A stretch of DNA of 7,544 nt from an uncultured Collinsella sp. GTDB lineage: Bacteria > Actinomycetota > Coriobacteriia > Coriobacteriales > Coriobacteriaceae. The stretch lies in NCBI GenBank assembly GCA_900545745.1, contig URAD01000045.1, positions 1 through 7,544 of the forward strand. The letters run 5' to 3'. This document shows positions 1-4,895 of this stretch, piece after piece. The translations under genes were made by a program, and so were the position numbers. Under the pieces are notes generated by a model. That model saw only the letters and a list, made by a program, of their open reading frames with translations. It did not search any database and was not told the DNA's origin. Positions within the stretch are counted from its first letter, which is position 1, and each line of letters starts with the position of its first letter.

Positions 1-11
1 GGCCGATTACC

Positions 12-17
12 TATAAT
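12..17 (+). promoter_or_regulatory. Probable -10 box of the kup promoter
   Basis: A perfect TATAAT hexamer lies 35 nt before the kup ATG. Transcription would start near position 24, giving a leader of about 30 nt. Any -35 box would lie before the window start, so the promoter cannot be fully assessed. A leader this short leaves no room for a riboswitch downstream of this promoter. Confidence 0.6.
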
Positions 18-36
18 CCCTTCGAACATTAAAGTT

Positions 37-42
37 GGGAGG
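37..42 (+). promoter_or_regulatory. Ribosome binding site of kup
   Basis: GGGAGG lies 10 nt before the ATG at 53. It decides the start: the in-frame TTG at 35 overlaps this site and so cannot be the initiator. The 12-mer TGGGAGGAAACC (36-47) recurs exactly before the small gene at 2150. Confidence 0.8.
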
Positions 43-52
43 AAACCGGCTT

Positions 53-2080
53 ATGGAACAAAAGGCCAAGGAGGCAGCCTCGCACGCTGCGATTCCTGTG
101 AGCATCTCGGCGATGCTCGTCACGCTGGGCGTGGTGTACGGCGATATCGGCACCAGCCCTATGTATGTAACCAAGGCGCTCGTTGCCGGCAACGGCGGCA
201 TCGGAAGCGTCACGGAGGAGTTCGTGCTCGGCGCGCTCTCCCTTGTCGTGTGGACGGTCACGCTGCTGACCACCATCAAGTATGTGCTCATCTCGCTGCG
301 CGCCGATAACCATGGTGAGGGCGGCATCTTTGCCCTGTACAGCCTGGTCAAGCGCTGCGGCAAGTGGCTTATCATCCCCGCCATGCTGGGTGGCGCCGCG
401 CTGCTCGCCGACGGCATCCTGACGCCGGCCGTTACCGTTACCACGGCCATCGAGGGCCTGCGCACTATCCCGGCGGTCCATGCCGTGCTGGGCGATGACC
501 AGGGCCGCGTCGTCGCCATTACGCTCGCCATCATCATCGTGCTCTTCTTGGTACAGCGCATCGGTACGGCCAAGATCGGTCACGCCTTTGGCCCCATCAT
601 GACGCTGTGGTTCCTATTCCTGGGCGGCACGGGTCTGTTCTTTGTCTTACAGCACCCCGCCGTGCTGCTGTGCCTCAACCCGCTCCGCGGCATCGCCTTT
701 TTGCTGAGCCCCAACAACCACGCGGGCATCATGATTCTGGGCAGCTGCTTCCTCGCCACCACCGGCGCCGAGGCGCTCTACTCCGACATGGGCCACGTCG
801 GCCGCGGCAACATCTACGCCACCTGGCCGTTCGTTAAGTGCTGTCTGCTGCTGTCCTATATGGGCCAGGGCGCTTGGCTTATCAACAACGCTGCCAACCC
901 CGAGCTCATGGGCATTGCCGACCTCAACCCGTTCTACCAGATGCTCGCCCCGAGCCTGCGTCCGTTTGCCGTCGGCCTTTCAACCATCGCGGCCATCATT
1001 GCCTCGCAGGCGCTCATTACCGGTGCGTTCTCGCTGGTGTCCGAGGCCAGCCGTCTGGACCTCATGCCGCACATGCAGGTCTTCTATCCGGCCGAGACCA
1101 AGGGCCAGCTCTACATCCCCATGGTCAACAACGTCATGCTTGTCGGCTGCGTCATCGTGGTACTGCTGTTCCAGAACTCGGCGCATATGGAAGCCGCCTA
1201 CGGCCTTGCCATTACGCTGACAATGATGTGCACCACGCTGCTGCTCTTCTTCTACCTGCACGAGGAGCGCAAGCTCAAGGTTGCTCCGTGGATCTTCGCG
1301 GCCTTCTTCCTTTTGCTCGAAGGCTTCTTCTTCGTGAGCTCGCTCACCAAGTTCTTCCACGGCGGCTACTTCACCATCCTCATGGCTGCACTCATCATGG
1401 GCATCATGGTGTGCTGGTACAACGGCACGGCTGTTGAGCAGCGCCAGTTTACGCTGCTGCCGCTGCGCAGCTACCTGCCGCAGCTCAAGCGCCTGCGCGA
1501 TGACGATCGCTACGAGCGCCTGAGCGACAACGTCGTGTACCTGACCAAGGACACCCATACCGATTACATCGACCGTGATATCGTCTACTCGATCTTGGAC
1601 AAGCATCCCAAGCGCGCTCGCGCCTGGTGGTTCGTGAATGTCGAGACCATGGACGAGCCGCATACCTTTGCCTATTCGGTCGAGACGTTCGGCACCGACT
1701 ACGTGTTCCGCGTGCATCTGTACCTGGGCTACAAGATTAACCAGCGCGTCAATGCCTATCTGCGTCAGGTCGTTCAGGACCTGGCTGCCACCGGCGAGCT
1801 GCCGGCGCAGACGCATGACTACTCGGTCTACAAGGATCCGGGTAACATCGGTACGTTCAAGTTCGTCCTGATTCGTAAGCTTCTGGCGCCTGAAAGCGAT
1901 GTGGAGCCGAGCGAGCGTACGGCCATCACGCTCAAGTACATCATCCGCCGCGCCGCCGGCACGCCCGCGCGTTGGTACGGCCTGGAGAACTCCAACGTGA
2001 GCTTTGAGTACGTGCCGCTGTTCACCAAGTTCAAGGCCGTGAACAAGATGCAGCGCCTGGCCCCCAACGAGCGGCCGTAG
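53..2080 (+). CDS. kup: Kup-family potassium uptake permease
   Basis: This 675-residue protein is a Kup/HAK/KT potassium transporter, a family that brings K+ into the cell, generally with H+ symport, through the cytoplasmic membrane. Family signatures are clear: GVVYGDIGTSPMY at residues 26-38, ADNHGEGG at 84-91, GILTPAVTVTTAIEG at 121-135, GAEALYSDMGH at 238-248 and SQALITGAFSLVSEA at 318-332. D31 and E134 fall in motifs that hold conserved acidic residues in the family. About twelve hydrophobic segments span residues 18-455, and a soluble C-terminal domain of about 215 residues follows. The length is somewhat above the 622 residues of E. coli Kup. The ATG at 53 is supported by a strong GGGAGG site. 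No clear terminator follows the stop, so transcription may continue into the small membrane-protein gene. The neighbouring KdpDE-like pair fits a role in potassium homeostasis. The family assignment is very secure; the ion-coupling mechanism is inferred. Confidence 0.97.
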   Translation: MEQKAKEAASHAAIPVSISAMLVTLGVVYGDIGTSPMYVTKALVAGNGGIGSVTEEFVLGALSLVVWTVTLLTTIKYVLISLRADNHGEGGIFALYSLVKRCGKWLIIPAMLGGAALLADGILTPAVTVTTAIEGLRTIPAVHAVLGDDQGRVVAITLAIIIVLFLVQRIGTAKIGHAFGPIMTLWFLFLGGTGLFFVLQHPAVLLCLNPLRGIAFLLSPNNHAGIMILGSCFLATTGAEALYSDMGHVGRGNIYATWPFVKCCLLLSYMGQGAWLINNAANPELMGIADLNPFYQMLAPSLRPFAVGLSTIAAIIASQALITGAFSLVSEASRLDLMPHMQVFYPAETKGQLYIPMVNNVMLVGCVIVVLLFQNSAHMEAAYGLAITLTMMCTTLLLFFYLHEERKLKVAPWIFAAFFLLLEGFFFVSSLTKFFHGGYFTILMAALIMGIMVCWYNGTAVEQRQFTLLPLRSYLPQLKRLRDDDRYERLSDNVVYLTKDTHTDYIDRDIVYSILDKHPKRARAWWFVNVETMDEPHTFAYSVETFGTDYVFRVHLYLGYKINQRVNAYLRQVVQDLAATGELPAQTHDYSVYKDPGNIGTFKFVLIRKLLAPESDVEPSERTAITLKYIIRRAAGTPARWYGLENSNVSFEYVPLFTKFKAVNKMQRLAPNERP

Positions 2081-2138
2081 TCGACGCTCGAGGTTTGTCT
2101 GCGAACGGGCGGGTTTGTATTGACGGGGATTGAGTCCT

Positions 2139-2144
2139 GGGAGG
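2139..2144 (+). promoter_or_regulatory. Ribosome binding site of the small membrane protein
   Basis: GGGAGG ends 5 nt before the ATG at 2150. It favours this start over the upstream in-frame TTG at 2120, which has no comparable site. The site makes it likely that the 64-codon frame is a real gene. Confidence 0.7.
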
Positions 2145-2149
2145 AAACC

Positions 2150-2344
2150 ATGGATGCAAAGGTGCTTGACGGTTGCGATCTTGCGACCGAGCTGGTGCGT
2201 GAGGTACGCGCCGATGCTGCCGAAGATCGGTTCTTTACGAATCGGGCCAACATGGACATGGCCGACCGCGTGATTTCGATCGTGGTGACGGTGCTTGTCG
2301 CGGCGTGCGTGTGCGCACTGCTCGCGCACGTGCTGTTTGTCTAA
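2150..2344 (+). CDS. Small single-pass membrane protein, unknown function
   Basis: This is a 64-residue protein of a family I do not recognise. Residues 1-40 are polar and charged and contain an acidic stretch around residues 18-26. Residues 41-64 form one hydrophobic helix (VISIVVTVLVAACVCALLAH, then VLFV) that reaches the C-terminus, a tail-anchor-like layout with the N-terminal part probably in the cytoplasm. Two cysteines (C53, C55) lie inside the helix. A strong ribosome binding site supports the start. It lies 69 nt after kup with no terminator between them, and a strong hairpin follows its stop by about 46 nt, so it is probably cotranscribed with kup. By position it could be an accessory or regulatory subunit of the transporter, or a link to the sensor kinase, as KdpF is a small membrane peptide in the Kdp complex. 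That role is inference; there is no sequence similarity to KdpF that I can see. Confidence 0.72.
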   Translation: MDAKVLDGCDLATELVREVRADAAEDRFFTNRANMDMADRVISIVVTVLVAACVCALLAHVLFV

Positions 2345-2375
2345 CGACCGCAGGTTGCAAAGGCTTTACACTTGG

Positions 2376-2405
2376 AACCACCACAAGGGGAAACCACCAC
2401 AAGGG
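2376..2405 (+). repeat. Tandem direct repeat forming two alternative hairpin left arms
   Basis: AACCACCACAAGGG occurs at 2376-2389 and again at 2392-2405, with a 16-nt period. Both copies are complementary to the same downstream arm at 2413-2429, so two mutually exclusive hairpins can be drawn. The copy nearest the loop gives the tighter one. Whether the duplication is functional or a copying error is not known. Confidence 0.75.
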
Positions 2406-2437
2406 TGCCTGTCCCCTTTGTGGTGGTTTTTGTTTTT
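2391..2437 (+). terminator. Strong hairpin with U-tract (terminator or attenuator)
   Basis: The left arm AAACCACCACAAGGG (2391-2405) pairs with 2415-2429 over 15 positions, including one G-U pair. The loop is 9 nt, and T-rich sequence TTTTTGTTTTT (2427-2437) overlaps and follows the right arm. This is a classic intrinsic terminator shape for the kup/small-gene transcript. The kinase gene starts only 20 nt after the U-tract and no promoter is visible in that gap, so some read-through is likely. The loop side contains GTGCCTGTCCCC, which resembles palindromic intergenic repeats common in other bacteria. Confidence 0.8.
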
Positions 2438-2457
2438 GAGAGAGGGGCGGGACGCTG

Positions 2458-4083
2458 ATGGACGTCCGTACGGACGGCGATATTGCCGATAGCTTTTGGT
2501 GGCGGCGCACAACGCTGACGCGCCGCACTCCTCTGTATGACGCCTGCGTATCGGTGGGGCTGCTGGTCGCGGCGACAATTGTGGGCGCGCTGCTCGACCA
2601 TCCGGGTCTCGCGCCGAGCATCATGATCGTCTATGTGTTCGCCGTTCAGCTGTGCGCATTCTTTACTTGGAGTCGCCTGTATTGCTTGCTGAGCTCGGCT
2701 GCCGCCGTGGCGCTCTACAACTTCTTGTTTGTCGACCCGCGCTACTCGCTGTCGCTTATCGACCGCGGCTATCCCGGCATGTTCTTCATCATGTTCGTGG
2801 TCTCGCTTGTGTCGAGCTCGATTGCGTTGGCCCTGCGCCGCGCCTTGGCACAGGCTGCCGCCAGCGACCGCCGCACGCATATGGTGCTCGAGACCAACCG
2901 CATGCTGCAGCGGTGCGCCGATCAGCATCAGATCGTTCATGCCATGGCTACGCAGCTGGCGCGTCTTTCGGGCTGTCCGGTCGTGTGGTACAGCGCCGAC
3001 GCCGAGGGCGATGACCTGCTGCCGCGTGCGACGTACACAGCCGTGGGCGATGCCGCGCCGGTGCACGAGCTGGCGCCGCAGATGCCGCCGCGGCTCTCGG
3101 CGTCCGCCTACGTGGGAACGCCGCTTGACGCCACGTTTGGCGGATCGGCGTTCTATGGCATCTACCTGACGGTTCGCACGGGCGACGGCTTCGTGCGCTC
3201 GGGCGACCCCGCCTCGGTGGTGGGCGTGCTGGCTATCGTTGCAGAGCCCGACGTGCTGACGCATGAGGAGCGGACACTTGCCGATGCCATCGTGAGCGAA
3301 GGCGAGCTGGCGCTCGATCGCGCCCGCGCCATGGAGGCCCGCGAAGAAGCGGCGGTACTCGCCAAAAACGAACAGCTGCGCGCCAACCTGCTACGTTCCA
3401 TCTCGCACGACCTGCGCACGCCGCTCACCAGTATTTCGGGCAATGCCGATGTCCTGCTCGACCAGGGTTCAACCGGCACCGCGGTGCTCGATGCCCAGAC
3501 GCGCCGCGGCCTGCTTCTATCCATTCGCTCGGATGCACTGTGGCTCAACGCCACTGTCGAGAACCTGCTCGCCATCACCAAGCTCGAGGGCGGCGGCATG
3601 CATCTGTCGACTACGCTCGAGCTCATGGACGATATCGTCGAGGAGGCGCTGCGCCACGTAAGTCCGGCCGTGCGCGAGCACGATCTTAAGGTGGTGCCGT
3701 GCGACGAGCCGGCGCTCGTCAACGTCGATGCGCGTCTGATGGTGCAGCTGGTGGTCAATCTGGTGAACAACGCCATCACCTATACGCCCGCAGGCTCGCA
3801 TATCATGATTTCGATAAGCGTCGACGATGGACGCGTGGCGTGCTCGGTGGCCGATGACGGCCCGGGCATTGCGCCCGAGGACCGCCAGCGGATCTTTGAG
3901 TCGTTCTACACCGCCAACCACGGTCTTGCCGACAGCCATCGCAGCGTGGGTTTGGGTCTTTCGCTCTGCCGCTCCATTGCGCTGGCGCATGGCGGTAGCA
4001 TAGAGGTTGCCGCGGCGGACCCGCACGGCTCGGTCTTTACGATTGAGCTTCCCGTCGCCGACGTTTCGTTTGATAAGGAGTAG
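2458..4083 (+). CDS. KdpD-like sensor histidine kinase lacking the N-terminal KdpD domain
   Basis: This 541-residue membrane sensor kinase is expected to autophosphorylate on histidine and pass the phosphate to the regulator encoded next. Four hydrophobic segments (about residues 30-48, 52-70, 74-91 and 106-127) form a DUF4118-type sensor, including LYNFLFVDPRYSLSL at 86-100, close to the matching part of KdpD. A GAF-like region follows (about 145-290). The dimerisation/phosphoacceptor site is SHDLRTPL with H317. The ATPase domain has NLVNNA (434-439), DDGPG (466-470), the F-box RIFESF (479-484) and GLGL (498-501), so all catalytic boxes are present. E. coli KdpD is nearly 900 residues and carries a Walker-A/UspA-like N-terminal half before the membrane segments. 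That half is absent here, with only about 29 residues before the first helix. The start is the ATG at 2458 with a modest GAGGGG site 10 nt or so upstream. The stop is 4 nt before the regulator. The adjacent kup suggests potassium or turgor sensing, but the signal is inferred. Confidence 0.93.
   Translation: MDVRTDGDIADSFWWRRTTLTRRTPLYDACVSVGLLVAATIVGALLDHPGLAPSIMIVYVFAVQLCAFFTWSRLYCLLSSAAAVALYNFLFVDPRYSLSLIDRGYPGMFFIMFVVSLVSSSIALALRRALAQAAASDRRTHMVLETNRMLQRCADQHQIVHAMATQLARLSGCPVVWYSADAEGDDLLPRATYTAVGDAAPVHELAPQMPPRLSASAYVGTPLDATFGGSAFYGIYLTVRTGDGFVRSGDPASVVGVLAIVAEPDVLTHEERTLADAIVSEGELALDRARAMEAREEAAVLAKNEQLRANLLRSISHDLRTPLTSISGNADVLLDQGSTGTAVLDAQTRRGLLLSIRSDALWLNATVENLLAITKLEGGGMHLSTTLELMDDIVEEALRHVSPAVREHDLKVVPCDEPALVNVDARLMVQLVVNLVNNAITYTPAGSHIMISISVDDGRVACSVADDGPGIAPEDRQRIFESFYTANHGLADSHRSVGLGLSLCRSIALAHGGSIEVAAADPHGSVFTIELPVADVSFDKE
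4075..4080 (+). promoter_or_regulatory. Ribosome binding site of the response regulator
   Basis: AAGGAG lies inside the last codons of the kinase gene, 7 nt before the GTG at 4088. It fixes a GTG start rather than a longer start inside the kinase gene, and it fits translational coupling of the two genes. Confidence 0.8.
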
Positions 4084-4087
4084 CGCT

Positions 4088-4801
4088 GTGCCGAACTCTG
4101 CCGTAAAACCGCTCATCTTGGTCGTTGAGGACGACCCCGCCGTTCGCAACTTAATCGTTGCCGCGCTCGAGGCGCACGGCTTGCGTCATATGGCCGTGGA
4201 GACCGCCCATGCCGCCATTGCCGCTGCCTCATCGCAGGCACCGAGCATTGTGCTGCTCGATCTTGGTCTGCCCGATATGGACGGCGTCAAGGTGGTGGAG
4301 TCGGTGCGCGCATGGTCGGGCATGCCGATCATCGTGGTCTCGGCGCGCAGTGAGGATGCGGACAAGATTCGCGCACTCGATGCCGGCGCCGACGATTACC
4401 TGACCAAGCCGTTTTCGGTCGAGGAGTTGCTCGCGCGCATTCGCACGACGCTCAGGCGTCTTTCGTATGCACAGACAGGCGGTGTTACCTCCGAGGGCTC
4501 GTTCGATACCGGCGAGCTGCATATCGACTTTGACGCCGGCATCGCCACGATGGATGGCGAGGAGCTGCATCTGACGCCGATCGAGTACAAGCTTCTGTGC
4601 CTGCTGGCGCACAACGCCGACAAGGTGCTCACGCACCAGTCTATCTTGCACGAGATTTGGGGCACGGCAACTAAGAGCGACCTGGCGAGCCTGCGTGTCT
4701 TTATGGGCACGCTGCGCAAGAAGATCGAGTCCGACCCCGCGCACCCGCGCTATATCCAGACGCATGTGGGTATCGGTTACCGATTGGTCACCCAAGGTTA
4801 G
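4088..4801 (+). CDS. KdpE-like OmpR-family response regulator
   Basis: This 237-residue DNA-binding response regulator is the partner of the upstream kinase. The receiver domain (about residues 8-122) has the acidic pocket E14-D15-D16, phosphoacceptor D58 in VLLDLGLPD, S85 in VVSAR and K107 in YLTKPF, so every phosphorylation residue is in place. A winged-helix DNA-binding domain follows (about 138-235), with LTPIEYKLL at 162-170 and the closing RYIQTHVGIGYRLV at 221-234. KdpE of E. coli is 225 residues with the same architecture. The GTG start has a good AAGGAG site, whereas an ATG at 4007 would overlap the kinase by 77 nt and add residues outside the domain. The gene is transcribed with the kinase and ends before a palindromic terminator. 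Its targets are unknown; kup and the small membrane gene are the obvious candidates. It is KdpE-like by domain type, gene pairing and partner, but other OmpR-type regulators look similar. Confidence 0.94.
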   Translation: MPNSAVKPLILVVEDDPAVRNLIVAALEAHGLRHMAVETAHAAIAAASSQAPSIVLLDLGLPDMDGVKVVESVRAWSGMPIIVVSARSEDADKIRALDAGADDYLTKPFSVEELLARIRTTLRRLSYAQTGGVTSEGSFDTGELHIDFDAGIATMDGEELHLTPIEYKLLCLLAHNADKVLTHQSILHEIWGTATKSDLASLRVFMGTLRKKIESDPAHPRYIQTHVGIGYRLVTQG

Positions 4802-4828
4802 ATCGCCAACCACCATCCCAATGTGAGT

Positions 4829-4888
4829 TGCGGTGAAATAGTTCCTGTTTGTGCCTTTACCAGGCTTTTTAGGAACTATTCCACCGCA
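4829..4888 (+). terminator. Nested palindrome between convergent genes, probable terminator
   Basis: TGCGGTGAAATAGTTCCT (4829-4846) pairs with 4871-4888 at 17 of 18 positions (one A-C mismatch) around a 24-nt loop. The loop holds a small hairpin, GCCT at 4853-4856 with AGGC at 4862-4865, followed by TTTTT (4866-4870). The plus strand after the outer stem is also T-rich (TTTGTCTATTT, 4891-4901). Both levels would stop transcription from the response regulator. On the minus strand no U-tract follows, so termination of the methyltransferase here is less certain. The near-perfect long arms also fit an intergenic repeat element. Confidence 0.65.
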
Positions 4889-4895
4889 GCTTTGT

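Noticed and set aside
35..52. A TTG start that would lengthen Kup by six residues
   Set aside because: The TTG overlaps the GGGAGG ribosome binding site, which clearly serves the ATG at 53.
2095..2125. Possible promoter elements (TTGTCT, TTGTAT, TTGACG) before the small membrane gene
   Set aside because: TTGTCT and TTGTAT are only 14 nt apart, and TTGACG has no -10 at a workable distance because the ribosome binding site occupies that place. Cotranscription with kup is simpler.
980..2329. A 449-codon open frame on the minus strand opposite kup
   Set aside because: It is a shadow of the high-GC kup reading frame. Its product is rich in His, Arg and Gln with no recognisable domain, and it crosses into the small gene region on the opposite strand.
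2363..2375. A stretch GGCTTTACACTT that matches the -35 region of the lac promoter
   Set aside because: No usable -10 hexamer lies 16-18 nt downstream; those positions fall in the GGGGAAAC of the hairpin region. The match is probably chance.
2376..2429. Repeated arms considered as a CRISPR-type array
   Set aside because: There are only two direct copies, with a 16-nt period and no spacer-sized gap, and they form a hairpin with a U-tract.
4007..4087. An ATG start that would extend the response regulator by 27 residues into the kinase gene
   Set aside because: The added residues are Arg-rich off-frame sequence of the kinase ATPase domain, and the AAGGAG site sits correctly for the GTG at 4088.
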